The notes under the pieces are model-generated. The model did not search any database. It saw only the letters and a list, made by a program, of their open reading frames with translations, and was not told the origin of the DNA. Source: Bettongia penicillata ogilbyi (Eukaryota > Chordata > Mammalia > Diprotodontia > Potoroidae). Taken from it: a stretch of 64,000 nucleotides of DNA. Positions 31,900 to 43,829 of the stretch are shown here, piece after piece. How positions within the stretch are numbered: the stretch's first letter is position 1; each line of letters starts with the position of its first letter. The stretch spans positions 7,232,811 to 7,296,810 of the forward strand of contig JAJHZJ010000311.1 of the NCBI GenBank assembly GCA_023548195.1, given 5' to 3'. The position numbers and the translations under genes are program-made.

Positions 31900-33305
31900 A
31901 ATGTTGCTAAATGAATACTGGAAGAGTATGGTGCAATATTAGGAAAAATACACAGCATGGTGGCAAGAAAGACCAGGAAAGACCTCATGTAGGTGGTATT
32001 ACTTCATATGAGCTTTAAAGAAAACTAGGTATTCTAAGAGATAGAAATAAGGAGAGAATATATTCCAAGTAAAGAAGCCAGCTAGCACCAAGGCTGATAG
32101 AAGATGGAATATTATTTACAAGAAACTCTGTGAAAGCTAGTTTGACTATATTATAGAGTGTATAAAGAGGAGTACTTTATAATGAACTTGAAAAGAAAGG
32201 TTGGCAGCAAGGATGTAAAGCATACTGAATACCAAATAAAAGGGTTTATAATGAATCACAGAAGTAACAGGAGCCTACTGAATCTGAATGGTAACATGGT
32301 CACATCTATGTGTGCTTTTGGAAAATAACATAGGCACCTATATGGAGGAAACTACTGAAATATTCTAAGAGGTGACAGAGAGCTTAAGTAGGTGATAACT
32401 GAATCCAGGAGAGCTGAAGAGGCCATAAAGTGTGATTGTGAGAAAATAGTAGAATACAGAAAAGGCTGTTTTGTTTTAGAATAAAGAAAATTTGGGCATG
32501 TTTATAGGCCACAGAGAAGAAACAGTAGACAGTGAGAGAATAAAGATGGGGATATCGTTAGAAGGGTAAACCTTTAGAGAAGATGGAGGGGATCAAAGGT
32601 ACTTATAGAAGATATTGATTTACTGTAGGGTTACCTCTTCATTGAAGACTGGAGTAAAGGAGGTAGTGGGAATTAATGTTAAAGGGTTCTAAGATGAAAA
32701 GGGAAGAAGAGATAATTTATAACCAGAGTCCTTAATTTTCTTGGGAAGGTATAAAGCAAGGCCCTCAGGTGAGAGGGTGGGACAAACGATGGAGAAGCAG
32801 GACTGAGAAAAGTGGGTTTGTTGAGTGAAATAAAGGATGAATTAGGAGGAGTAAAAGTATTGACTTGCTACAGAAGAGGAGAACTGATATTAAACCATAA
32901 ATTTAAAACAGACTAGTGTTAGCATGGTTTTCATAACAGAGGAAGATGAGACCAATCAAAGGATAGAGGTTTGGCTAAGGTCTAATAAAGCAGCAAGAGA
33001 CTGGAAAATAGAAGATAATACAAAATTGAAATGCTTAACTATAGGGTTTAATTTATGAAGAAAGAGAAGTAAAGGCAGAATAGGTCTTGTAGCATGGGGA
33101 AAATACTGACAGGAGGAAGAAAGAGAGGCACAGCGAGAACAAAAGAGTAGGTTTAGGAGAAAATGACTCCAAGTTATGATCAATTACTGAAACTTGAGAG
33201 TTCTTAATAACAGATACTGAAAACTCAGGGGTGATGGCAATATTAAGGATGTGATCATTTGTAGCTCCGCTGGAGCAGGGTAACAAGTCACTGGAACTAA
33301 ATTGC
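31900..33305 (-). mobile_element. L2-clade LINE, antisense, old
   Basis: Purine-rich on the plus strand, in the order typical of reversed L2 ORF and flanking sequence: 'TATGAGCTTTAAAGAAAACT', 'ATATTCCAAGTAAAGAAGCC', 'AACAGGAGCCTACTGAATCT', 'AATGGTAACATGGTCACATC', 'GTGATGGCAATATTAAGGAT'. Very diverged, and no RT motif can be read with confidence. Confidence 0.5.
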
Positions 33306-33309
33306 CTAA

Positions 33310-33620
33310 GAACTAACTAGTTGTCAACGTGGGTGTGTACAGATGCTCAGGGAAAGACTCGTACCTCTGGTGTGACGGTTGCTGAGCCCTTTTTCGGAGC
33401 AACTCAGCACCCTTTGGTGTCTCCCTGCCACTCAACTCTCATCTATGGCTCCAAGAAGCTATGGTATGTGCAGTGGCCACACCACAGAAGACCATTTCAG
33501 CAGACAGGCTAAAACCAGGCTGGGGAGTTGGAGGCTGAGGGGTGAGGTGCCTGCCCCAAGCATGTGAAGACTTCCCCTAGGAGAATGGGTGGATGTGAAT
33601 ACCAACTTTCCCCATTCTCT
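33310..33620 (+). mobile_element. RTE LINE 5' region fragment
   Basis: Aligns by eye with the RTE 5' region at 58430-58690: CTCTGGTGTGA, GGTTGCTGAGCCC, ATGGCTCCAAGAAG, AGTGGCCACAC, CAGACAGGCTAAA, CCAAGCATGTGAA, and AGAATGGG(T/C)(G/A)GAT occur in the same order. Confidence 0.7.
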
Positions 33621-33624
33621 TAAA

Positions 33625-34880
33625 GTCAAAAGCCCATAAAACCATCATCCACTCTCCCTTCCTTTGACCCAGTCTTTGACAATGAGGAGTCCTATGTCTT
33701 CAGTTGGACCTTTTCCCACTTTCTCTAACAGACTTCAGCCTCAATCTTTTCTTTCAACTTCAGCCTTTTGTGATATATAGGTAACTTCTGTATAGCCTTC
33801 AAAAATTCTCAGGTGTCTTCTCTCCTTCACTAGAATCTCCCATTCCCTAATCTTGTATCTCTTCTCCCTTTTTCAGCCCAAATCCTAGAGAAAACTTAAC
33901 TATTTTCTTGTTGCTGCTTCTACTGCCTCTTTTCTTCCTCACTCCTCAACCCTTGGTGATCTAGCTTCTGACCACCTGATGAAACTAAAATTGCTTTCTT
34001 CAAAGTTAACTATTTAACAAAGTTAATCTCTTGCCAAATATGATAGTGTTTCATCAGCTCTCATCCTTTACCTATCAGCTGCATTTAACCTTGTTGACCA
34101 CGTTTTCCTCCTGGATACTCTGCACTATGAGTTTCGTAACACTACTCTCTCCTGTTTCACTTACCAATCTCATCACTCTTTCCCTTTCTCCTTTGCTGTT
34201 TATATTATGCCTCCTAACTGAAAGTGACCCCCCACCCATTCTGTAGTAGGTCGTCTTTTCTTTTGCCTTTATATGCTCTTTTTTGGCAACCTGATTACCT
34301 CCTAACGGTTTAATTATCTTTTCTATGAATATAAGTGACAGACGTATACACATGCTTCTATCAATCTGCAGACAGAATGATAAATCAATTGATACAGGAT
34401 AGATATTTAGCCCTAGACTCTCCTCTGAGCTTCAGTAATTACACTATCAATTGTCTATCAACTATTTTAAACTGAATGTCCCAGAGAACTCTCAATTTTT
34501 TTATGTCCTAAATTGAATTTATCTTTCCTCCCAAAGACTTCTTCCAAAATTCCCCATTTCTGCTGAAGGCATCATCATTCTCTTTATTTCCTAGGTTTGT
34601 ATCCCTGGCATTATTCTTGACTCCTGATTTACCTTTATCTCACATATCCAATCAGTTGCCGAATCCTGCCACTAAAATCTCCACAATATATCTAGTATTT
34701 GACAATGTTTCTTTAGTCACATAGCTACTCACTTAGTTCAGGCTCTGATCTCCTCAGCCCTTTGGTCTCCTTGTTTCTAGTCTCTCTCCATTCTAGGCCC
34801 TCCTCTAGAATGCTACAATAGTAATTTTCTATAAGCACAGATCTGACCATGTAAATCCACTCCTGACACCTGCTGTAACA
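33625..34880 (+). mobile_element. L2-clade LINE: RT region
   Basis: Decayed L2/L3 ORF with SYQLHLTLLTTFSSWIL near 34070-34120 (equivalent to the DLSAAFDTVDHxLLL RT block), then 'CATATCCAATCAGTTGCCGA' (34645-34664) and 'GCACAGATCTGACCATGTAA' (34836-34855) further along. Frameshifted throughout. Confidence 0.7.
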
Positions 34881-35689
34881 ACATTTTTCTACTCAATATG
34901 CTTTATAATGACAATTCAGAGAAAAGAAAGAATCGAAGAAAACTGTGTCACATTTTAATGGATCATATCTCTTAAGAAACCCTTAATTAAGTCCAAGAGC
35001 TATGGCAGATGAGGACAGAAAAAGCAGCTATGATGAATCTAGCTTTTCATTACACTCTGCATTGATTTGTTTAAAAAAAACTCATGGTATTTATGTGTCT
35101 ACATATTTGCATATACACATATCAGAAATGTTTCCTTATCAACAGAAATCTCTATCATTCTCTTCATACAAGCAATGTCTAAATCTAACTTGCCTGTGAC
35201 CTTAAAAGAGCTAAATGAAATACCACATTCATAAATCCTGCTTTGGGAAATAGTAATAAAAACACTCCCTACTCAGTTTCCATGTGAGCAAAATAACACA
35301 GGTGAATTGGAATAATCTTGAAAGTCATTTCTGGCTCAAAGATTCTACAATTCTATGCTCAGCTTTCAAGCAACTATGCAGTGAGATTTCCTAATCAAAA
35401 ATAACCTGATTGTATTATAGAGGCAAAGGGGAAAAAAATCTCTAACAGAAAAACACAGAACTTCAATTATTATGTTGAGTACTGAGTATCTTTACTTATA
35501 GTAACGGTATTTGCATTGTACTTGTAAACCAATGAACAAAAAATGAGTGATACACAGTATTTTCAGTATGTTAAACTCATCAACATAGATTAAGAGACTC
35601 TAGCTGCTGCTTACTTAGAAAATCCAGTGAAAATTAAGAAGCAGAGAATGGGATGAAAAATGGCAATCACTGATATGTTCAGGACTTTC
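34881..35689. other. No gene or recognised repeat
   Basis: AT-rich sequence between two L2 segments. Nothing recognised. Confidence 0.4.
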
Positions 35690-37145
35690 CTCTATCCTTA
35701 TTCTCTTCTAAATCTTTTGCATTCTGGCTTCCAAATTAATCTCCAAAGTTACCTTAATTAGCTAGTTCAATGTCTTTTTTCAGTTTTTATTTCTCTTGCT
35801 GACCATTTTTTCTTCTCAGACATTTTCTCCTCTCTAGGTATTTGTGACATTGTTTTCTCTAAGTTGTACTCCTACCTGTCTGACAAGTCCCTCTCAGTCT
35901 CCTCTAGATGAACTTTATCCATGTTACAACTACTAACTGTAGATGCACCACAAGCTCTGGTACTGGGTCCTCTTCTTTTTTTGTCTCTATTCTCTTATGT
36001 GGATATCTCATTTGTGACTATAGGCTCAATGATTTCAATGCAAATGATTCTCAGCTATCTCTCCTGACCTCCAACCTTACATTACTAACCAATTACTAGG
36101 TATTTTGAATTGGATGCTCAAATTGCTATTGGAACATATATATACATAGGTGTACACATGTGCCTACACATATAATATACATACATGTATGATTGCATAA
36201 ATACATACATATACATACACACTTACCAATTAGAGGAAACTCACACACACATCCTTACCTGTCTTATCTGATATCATTTACAAGAACTAGGAATCTCAAA
36301 CTCAACTTGTCTATAAAAGAATTCATTAACTCTCCTTCTGGAATACGCTTCTCCTATGAATTTTTCAACGCAACATTATCCTTACAATCGGTGAGGCTCA
36401 CAATTTTTATTTTAAATTTATTCTCCATCATTCTATTTATCTAAACAGCTGTGATAATCTAGTTCTATCTTCACAAAATCTCTAGAACATACCTCCTTCC
36501 TTTCAAATCACACAACCCCTAACCTAGCTTAGGCCCTCACTGTTTTTTTTTGACTAAATTACTGCAACAATTCTAATTAGCCTCCCCTTTTAAAATAACT
36601 TGTTATATGATTCCATCCTCTATAAAGCTGACTAAATGACTTAGATAAAGCATGGGTCTTACCTCATACTCATCTGTAGGATAAAACCCAACAGGACCTC
36701 TAGGATCAAATAAAAGTCTGTTATTTAAAATTCTTCACAACATGTGCCCATTCAATCTTTATAATCTTTTGATATATCATTCTTACGACATAATCGATGA
36801 CCCAGCTATATTGTTTTACTTGCTATTCTTCCAAGATGAAAATTTCCCATATTTGACTTTGTAGCAGCTTTCTCCCAGGCCTGAAACACTCTTCCTCTTC
36901 ATTAGTTCTTAGATCCTTGACTTCCTCCAAGTCTTGGATCAAGTGCCACCTTCTGCAGAAGAGTCTGCCAAGTCCCCTCGTTGTGAAGAACTTCCATTCT
37001 AAGGTATCTACTTTGTCTCTTATATAAATCTTTGTATTTGAATGTTAACTCCATGAAGGAAGGAATGGTTATAATTTTTTTTCTTATTTCCAACGCTTAG
37101 CACCCAGTCAGCACTTAACATATGCTTAATGATTATTGGCAAAGC
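35690..37145 (+). mobile_element. L2-clade LINE: RT to 3' tail
   Basis: RT-type block near 35800-36060 (SYLSDKSLSVSS, LVLGPLLF), the downstream ORF, then a classic tail at 37040-37140 (AACTCCATGAAGGAAGGAAT, CCAACGCTTAGCACCCAGTC, ATATGCTTAATGATTATTGG). A (TA/CA) microsatellite (36137-36235) sits inside. This is the most complete L2 in the window. It is full of stops. Confidence 0.75.
36137..36235. repeat. (ATAC)n/(ACAT)n microsatellite
   Basis: Imperfect ATACAT/CACATA units inside the L2. Confidence 0.9.
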
Positions 37146-37746
37146 AGTATTATTGAGACATAAGCAATGAAGAATGTAAAGAAATAAAAAAACTGGAGTC
37201 AGAGTCAAGAGGGCAGGGTGAGAACTGGCATTTCTGCCAAGTTCTCCTTCATAATAATGTAGAATACATGTCAAATAATTCTGAAAGTGAATGCAAAGAA
37301 AAAGTCATGAGCTATTTTTCCAGACCAGGGCAGCTTACGAAGATAAATAAATAAGTCTGCAAACAATGGGGTGGAGACTGAGAAGGAGCCTCAGCACAGA
37401 AACCACAGCAAAGGTGGAAAACATTCTAATGCTGAGGCATTATACAAGGGCGGAGGCTGAACTCTAGGGAAGATAACATCGGGGCAAATAAGAGATCAAT
37501 GAACTACCACTGGGAATGAAAATGGGTGCTACATGGCATCTTCAGTCTGTTGTCTAGTTCTGGGATACAGCTCCAGCATGAAACATAGCTGAGTGACTGG
37601 GCCCAAGAGCTGAAGGAGGGACTCAGTTTTAACTTTTGAACCTCCATATAAGCCTTCAATGAAATAGCCAGGGTTGGAGATCAAGACCAAAAAGGATAAA
37701 GCATTTTGGTTGCTCTGAATCTTCAGAATTTCCCAGAGCATTAACA

Positions 37747-38223
37747 GTGACTGAGTCTAATAGCAGTTTACTGAAACTAAATGAAATGCAATTCAAAAGA
37801 CCCCAAAGTGGATTAGGAATTTGCAGAGATTTGTCTAAGAGGATAGTGAAGAGATCTTTCTATCAGACTTTCCAACAGACTACCATCCAACCATGGGTTA
37901 GAATTGGTCCCATGGGAAAAGTAGTACAATACCTTAATGAAGAAAATAACACCTTAAAAATTAGAATTGGCAAAATGGAAGCTCCTTATTCCATGAAACA
38001 TCAGGAAATAAAACAAAGTAAAATGAGTGAATAGAAGAATACATGAAAAATAACTGATCTTGAAAATAGATTGAGGAGAAATAATTTAAGAATCACTGTA
38101 CTACCTGAAAGCCATCAAAAAGGATCAAAAAGGAAAAAAAAAAGCCTAGATATAATAGCTCAAGAAATAAAGAAAAACTGTTCAGATACCTTAGAATCAC
38201 AGGGCAAAGCAAAACTCAAAAGA
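37747..38223 (+). pseudogene. L1 ORF1 N-terminal/central part, broken
   Basis: The open stretch 37747-38034 includes a coiled-coil-like VQYLNEENNTLKIRIGKMEA, corresponding to the heptad region of ORF1 (compare EENNSVKIRMEQMEA at 10013-10060). The frame continues degenerately to 38223, where a nested L1 interrupts it. The C-terminal part resumes at 38718 (ERNSQMKTPRNVI). Non-functional. Confidence 0.7.
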
Positions 38224-38240
38224 ATCAACTGCCTATTTTT
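38224..38240 (+). repeat. Left target-site duplication of nested L1
   Basis: ATCAACTGCCTATTTTT, compared with TTCAACTGACTATATTTT at 38701-38718. Imperfect but placed exactly at the two ends of the nested element, and joining them restores continuity of the host ORF1 alignment. Confidence 0.6.
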
Positions 38241-38701
38241 TTAAACGTAAAAAAAGTGTAATTTCATTTATAGCCTTATTTACTTTTTTCTCTCTAGTTC
38301 TCTCTTTTTTTTTACAGTTTTCAATTTATTTATTTTAGTTTTTAACATTTCCATAACTTTTAAATTTTCTCCCCTTCCCTTTCCCATCCCTCTCCAAGAT
38401 GGTATGAAATCTGATATGGGCTCTACACATACATTCTTATTAAACACATTTTCACATTAGTCATGTTACATAGAATTACAGTGAAAGGGAGAAACCATGA
38501 GAAAGAAAAAAAATAAGAAAGAAAATAGTCTGTTTCACTCTGTATTCCAACTCCATAGTTCTTTCTTTGCATGTGGATGGCATTTTTCATCATGAGTCCT
38601 TTGGACTTTTGAATTGTTTTAGCACCCTGCATGGCTAAGAAGTTTATCAAAACTAGTTCATCACACAATGTGGCTGTTTCCATGAACAATGTTCTCCTGG
38701 T
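38241..38701 (-). mobile_element. Nested 5'-truncated L1, antisense, with two poly-T tracts
   Basis: Read on the minus strand it starts at GAACCAGGAGAACATTGTTC (38702-38683), continues GTGTGATGAACTAGTTTTGA, ATGCCATCCACATGCAAAGA and a 3'UTR ending AATTGAAAACTGTAAAAAAAA (poly-A at about 38307-38315 on the plus strand). About 65 bp of other sequence and a second T-run (38234-38241) follow. The layout looks like a 5'-truncated L1 with a short 3' transduction. Confidence 0.65.
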
Positions 38702-38718
38702 TCAACTGACTATATTTT
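38702..38718 (+). repeat. Right target-site duplication of nested L1
   Basis: TCAACTGACTATATTTT, partner of 38224-38240. Confidence 0.6.
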
Positions 38719-40440
38719 GAAAGAAATTCCCAAATGAAAACTCCCAGAAATGTTATAAGCCCAAATCCAGAACTCTAGTCAAGGAAAGAAGAAAAGTCTT
38801 GAAATATGATCTTTTGGAAAGTGAAGGATCTTGGATTACAGTTAAGAATAACCTATCCAGCAAAATTTGAGTATATTTCTATGGGAGAAAATGTACATTT
38901 AAGGAAAGAGAAGATGTTTAAGAATTTCTAATGAAAACATTGGAGCTGAATAGAAAATATGATTCAAACACAGGACAAAAGAGAAGTATAAAAAGGCAAA
39001 ATGAATTAAACAAGGTTAAATTGTTTATATTTTTACATGGTGAAAGAATACATTTATTATCAACAGATATCTTAAAGGAAATTTAATTAAGACAAAGGGC
39101 CTGGTCTGATTATATTGGAATGAACTTAAAAGAATGGAAAAGTGGGAAAGAGGAACCTCAGGACCAGAGTTAAAGGAGAAGAAGAAAGGGGGAGATTATC
39201 TTACATAAATGGGACCACCAAGAAAGAATTTACACAATGAAGGGGACAGTGTGGTGAAGAGGGCAATATTTTAACCTCACTCTTATCTCAACTGGTTTAA
39301 GGGAGGGAAGTGTACATATACTTGGGTACAGAAATTCATCTTAGCCAACAAAAAAGTAGGAGAGAAAGGAGTTAACAGAAAGGAGGGTGGAGTGGGAATA
39401 AAAGAAGGGAGATTAAGGGAAGTAGTAGTCAAAAGCAAAACAAACTCTTGAGGAGGGGAAAAGGGAAAGCTAAGTGTAAGAGAGTAGAAAGGAGGGAAGT
39501 ACATAGTTAGCCGTCATAACTTTGAATGTGAATGGGAAGAATACATATAAAATGGAAGAGGCTAGCATAATGGATTAGAAACCAGAATCAAACAATATGC
39601 TATTTACAAAAAACAGCAAAAACAGAAAAATGCAAATAAGGGTTAAACTAAGGAGTTCAAATGCTACCTATTTTCTTCAACTAAAGAAAAAAAGGTAGTA
39701 GTGGAAATCATGATCTCATAAAAAGCAAAGGCAAAAAGAGAACAAATTAAAAGAGATAAAACAAGGAAGCTATGTTTTATTAAAAGGAATGTAAGCAATG
39801 AATTAATAACAATATAAAACATAAATGTATCATGTGGCAAAACATTCAAATTCTTAAAGGAAAAGTTAAATGAGTTATAGCAGGAAATAGTAAAACTTTA
39901 TTAGTGTAGGACCTCAATTTACCCTTCTCAGACCTATGCAAATCTTACCATGTAAGGGGGATAGGTTGGCAAAGAACTGGGAAATGGCTAAACAAGTTAT
40001 AGTACATGAATTGGAAGGAATACTTCTGTATAGTAAGAAATGATGGAGATGTTTTCAGAAAACAAAACAAAACAAAAACTTGGGAAGACTCGTATGAAAT
40101 GATGCAGAATAAAGTGAAAACTAGGAGAACATTCTTTACAGTAACAGTAACGTTGATCAACACAATGACCCACAAAAATTCCAATTTATGCTGAAACATG
40201 CTATTTGTCTCCAGATAGAAAAGTAATCGATTTAGATCACACATAAAAGCATATGTTTTCCTCTTTATTTCTTTTTTGTGGTTTTTGCCTTTTTAAAAAA
40301 CATAGGTAATGTGCACATTTATTTTGCGTGACTATAAATATTTGTAATTTTTTTCCCTACACCTTTTCTTGACTCAATAGGTGATGGAAGTGAGAGAGGA
40401 AAGGAGAGAATTTGGATCTGAAAATTAAAAAAAAAAAAAA

Positions 40441-40745
40441 TCTGTTAGAAAAAAAAGAAATCAGAAAATCTTGAGAATAATTGTTATAATTAAAGCAGAA
40501 CGGAATAGATAGAACCAACAGAACAATTTAGACAATGACCAGGAAAATCAAATGGGAAACAGCAATGAAAGACTTCAGAAAATTGATCAATGTAGTGAGC
40601 AGTCATGACTTCAGAGGACTGATAGCAAAGCTTGCCTTCCAAATTTCTTCACAGAGGTGGTAGACTATAGCTGCAAAAGAAGGGATATGTTTTCAGACAT
40701 AGTACAAAGAGAGTTCTGAAAGGGGAGGGCACTGTGATATAAAAA
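40441..40745 (+). mobile_element. L1 3'UTR fragment (second type)
   Basis: 'AATGAAAGACTTCAGAAAAT', 'TTGATCAATGTAGTGAGCAG', 'TCATGACTTCAGAGGACTGA', 'TTCACAGAGGTGGTAGACTA' and 'GATATGTTTTCAGACATAGT' match the L1 3'UTR type seen in antisense at 5141 and 20461. Confidence 0.6.
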
Positions 40746-41704
40746 GGAAAGAGTATCAGTAAAATTCATTTAAAAATCTACTAGATATTCACATTTTATA
40801 AAAAGTCTCAATTCTATTCCTTTTCTCAGACTTAAAATACATGTCAGCTGACAAAACCCAATAAGCATCCTGAAATATGGGCATCTGTTAGTTTAAGCAC
40901 TTTAAGTAGCAAAGAATAATGGATTTGTATTCATTGACCATAAGTTGCAGTAATTAGTCCTCTTTTTAACTTATGTGATTTTAACAAATTTCATTTTAAT
41001 ATATAAACATGCATATATATGTATATACACACACATTTTTGAAAATCCATGTAGGTAAAAGAAAAAATATAATTTCTATAGACAAATTCATTCTTTATGT
41101 GGCTAAGTGAACAAAGAAACAAAGGGAAAAAGTTTTAAAAAAAGAACTTGTCCAAGGTAAACATTTTAACAAAATCTAAAATACCTTTTAAAATGGCATA
41201 TGAGTAAATGATAAATTAAAAAAAATATATATCAAGCTATTTTCATTGGCTTAAACATAGATTAAGAAACCTATTCCTGTCAAATTTTTTATTTTCACTT
41301 CCTTAGAACTTTCTCTTTGGGAAATGTCTGATGCTTAGTCACCATCCAAATATGATTTTTTTTTTTTAAAGGAGTGAAGGCAGCTATCTATTTTTGCATT
41401 ATGCAAGTAGAAAAAAAAGATATATGAGATTCCTTTTTAAGTAATAATTTGATTTTTCTGTTTATTCAATATGAAAAGAAAACTTCATTCTTACATTTCA
41501 GATTTGCTATATAAATAATATTCCTCACTTAAGACTTGTCTGTTGCAAATCTAAAAGATGTTTTATTCAGTAGTAAGACTTTAAAGAAGCAAAGAATGAT
41601 TATGAACTATCTATATATAATGTTTTATTTTCATCACTTATTATGAACATGAAGAAATGTTATATCCCCTTAGAAATCTATGAGGGGATGGGAAGATCTT
41701 GAAT
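40746..41704. other. No gene or recognised repeat; AT-rich
   Basis: Very AT-rich, with T10 and A-runs and a short (AT)/(CA) stretch at 41011-41036. Nothing else recognised. Confidence 0.4.
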
Positions 41705-41712
41705 ACCTACAG
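41705..41712 (+). repeat. Left 8-bp target-site duplication of hAT MITE
   Basis: ACCTACAG, compared with AGCTACAG at 41847-41854 (7 of 8 match). 8 bp is the hAT target-duplication length. Confidence 0.75.
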
Positions 41713-41846
41713 CAGGGGTGGGAAACCTGTGGCCTCGAGCCACATGTAACCCTCTAGGGTCTTCAAATTTGGATTCGGTGAAAAGGCCACACTGGAGATC
41801 CTAGAAGGCCACATGTGGCCTTGAGGTCGCAGCTTCCCCACCCCTG
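41713..41846. mobile_element. hAT MITE, complete, 134 bp
   Basis: Starts CAGGGGTGGGAAACCTGTGG and ends CAGCTTCCCCACCCCTG, giving inverted ends that pair over about 45 bp (ACATGTAACCCTCTAG pairs with CTAGAAGGCCACATGT). The middle contains TTTGGATTCGGTGAAAAGGC. Non-coding, so presumably moved by a hAT transposase in trans. Confidence 0.85.
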
Positions 41847-41854
41847 AGCTACAG
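41847..41854 (+). repeat. Right 8-bp target-site duplication of hAT MITE
   Basis: AGCTACAG, partner of 41705-41712. Confidence 0.75.
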
Positions 41855-42279
41855 TATAGCTACCAAACTTTTTTGTGATGTTCCTGGTTCAAATTCTTCT
41901 GAAATCATTTAAAGTAAGTGAAAAGTCAGCTGATTCAAAATATCTACTGAAATCACACTATGTGAAGAACATAAAGGATACTACAAAGATAATACAAAGA
42001 CATGAACTACTACATCAAGAGAACAACCTCTGGACCAGAAAGGCTTGAAATAATAATACCTCATTCAACTGGCATCAGTAGGTAATGAAGTGAGATGTTC
42101 GACATCAATATAATTTTACTTATCACTTTATTTGCAAAAACAAATACTTTGGTTTTAAACATCATGATGGAAATCATTTGCGCTATTTTGCCCAAATCTT
42201 TTCCCTCACAACTTTTCTTTCTGTTAATGGCACTGACATCCTTTGAATAAAGTTTGCTGAAAAAAGGTATATTTTTCTC

Positions 42280-42945
42280 TTCTGCCTGCCTCACCTCACA
42301 CATTCAATTAGCTGCCAAGTCCTTTCTATTCTACAGCAGACTAGCTCTCATGTTTCCTACATTCTCCTTCTATTTGAAACAGTCTGTTCAAGCATGAGTT
42401 ATCTCTCTTACTGGGACTACAGTTCCATTGTCTTTCTGTCTTTAACCAGTTCTTCACATCACTCTCTGAATAATATACTCATATTCTGCTCTCAGATAAC
42501 TTCACTCCTCTTAAAAAAAACTTATCAGTGGCTCCTCAGAGAGATTAATTAGATGAAGTATGAATTTGTTTTTTTCATTAAATACCCTTCCCTTTACAGG
42601 TTGTCTGAATTCTAATTTTCTATGTTCATTGTTCTAATTTTGTCACATTCCTAAAATCTGAGTTAGAAATCAGTTGATATTTCCTCCAAGAAGCCACATT
42701 TAATCTGACATTAATCAACCCCTTCTAATCATCAGCCACTACCCCGGGCTAGGCCAGAATTCTTTTTCCTTTCTCAAATTCCTCTTACCATTCTATCTTT
42801 ACTTTTCCTTTCTTCTTGGGTCTCAGATATTGCTTGTTCTCCTCTACTAAACTGCAAACTACACAGAGTAGGTTATACATCATAACTGGTTTTTTATCCA
42901 GAGGCTAGCACAATTGACTTGAATTTAGTATGTAGTGAGACTGCT
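42280..42945 (+). mobile_element. L2-clade LINE: ORF C-terminal region to tail
   Basis: 'CACACATTCAATTAGCTGCC', 'CTTATCAGTGGCTCCTCAGA', 'GGGCTAGGCCAGAATTCTTT' and a tail with 'CCAGAGGCTAGCACAATTGA' appear in L2 order. Very diverged. Confidence 0.6.
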
Positions 42946-43829
42946 TACAGATTCTTATACTGATACTTCATCATGAAATGGAGATGACTGAGTACTCAAA
43001 GACTCTCTTAACAGAGTACATGACACAAAAGTTCTATGCCAGAGAAGTATTAAGTATGGTCCAAGAGAGAGAAACTATGTAGGCTTCTTGAGGACAATAT
43101 TATTTAAATACAAAAGTGCATTACCAAGAGATGTGTTACTAGGTAATGAATTTCTTTCGCCATGACAACCCAAGAAACAAAGAAAAATAAATTAGAGATC
43201 TTGTACTGTACCACTCTGTCTACATATTTTGTGTTATACTTGTTCCAGTGTCACAACAAGGAAAACAGGGGAACAAGCTTCTTATAATCTCTGAGTTTTT
43301 AGGTAGTTTATAAACATAAATTGAGCTGTTGGAACTCTAAACATGAGAACTTTATCTAAGGTCCAACAAGAACATAATGCTATCTTGACAGTCCAGAAGG
43401 GAAAAAGAAAATGAAGTTAAAATGAAGGAAGACTCTAAAGGAGTTGGAGAAATTGGTTTTATATGTATTCTAAAGAAAAAGGACTAGGAACACTAGATCA
43501 ATTTATATTGTAATATAAGGAAGGCTTGGTTACAAAAAGTAACCAAAGTTAGTTGTAGAGAATGAACATGTTAAAAAAATTCTAAGAAGAATGATGATCA
43601 GGGCTTGCTAACAAAAGTTCACATGTTCAATGACAAAAATGTCACATGACTAACAAGACCAGAAAATCAGACTTTTTCCCCCCAGTTGCCATTAACTCGC
43701 TAAAGACTCTAAATAAAAGGAATTATATGGTAAAAACAATTACATCTGTGTCCATAAGCTAGGGGAAAAGAGCCTAAGAAAGTATCAATTTAAGGAAAGG
43801 TGGAGAAAACTTATTCTTAGCACTTAGGA
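42946..43829. other. No gene or recognised repeat
   Basis: Mixed A-rich sequence. No motif recognised. Confidence 0.4.

Larger units (their letters stand above)
37185..40440 (+). mobile_element. L1 with 5'UTR, ORF1, truncated ORF2 and poly-A; RT region deleted
   Basis: The 5'UTR-like part (from about 37185) is followed by ORF1 remnants (37747 on, interrupted by an antisense L1 at 38241-38701, resuming to about 38970) and a polypurine inter-ORF stretch. The ORF2 endonuclease start is at 39515 (VITLNVNGKNTYKMEEASIM, matching LNVNGMNSPIKRK). At about 39950-39970 the sequence jumps straight to the ORF2 C-terminus (LAKNWEMAKQVIVHELEGIL, matching WxMxEYY-type sequence). A 3'UTR and A14 tail (40427-40440) follow. 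The whole RT domain is missing. Confidence 0.7.

Noticed and set aside
33310..33620. Considered as a pair of short host genes because of two overlapping open frames
   Set aside because: The segment aligns with the RTE 5' region at 58430-58690, so it is repeat sequence.
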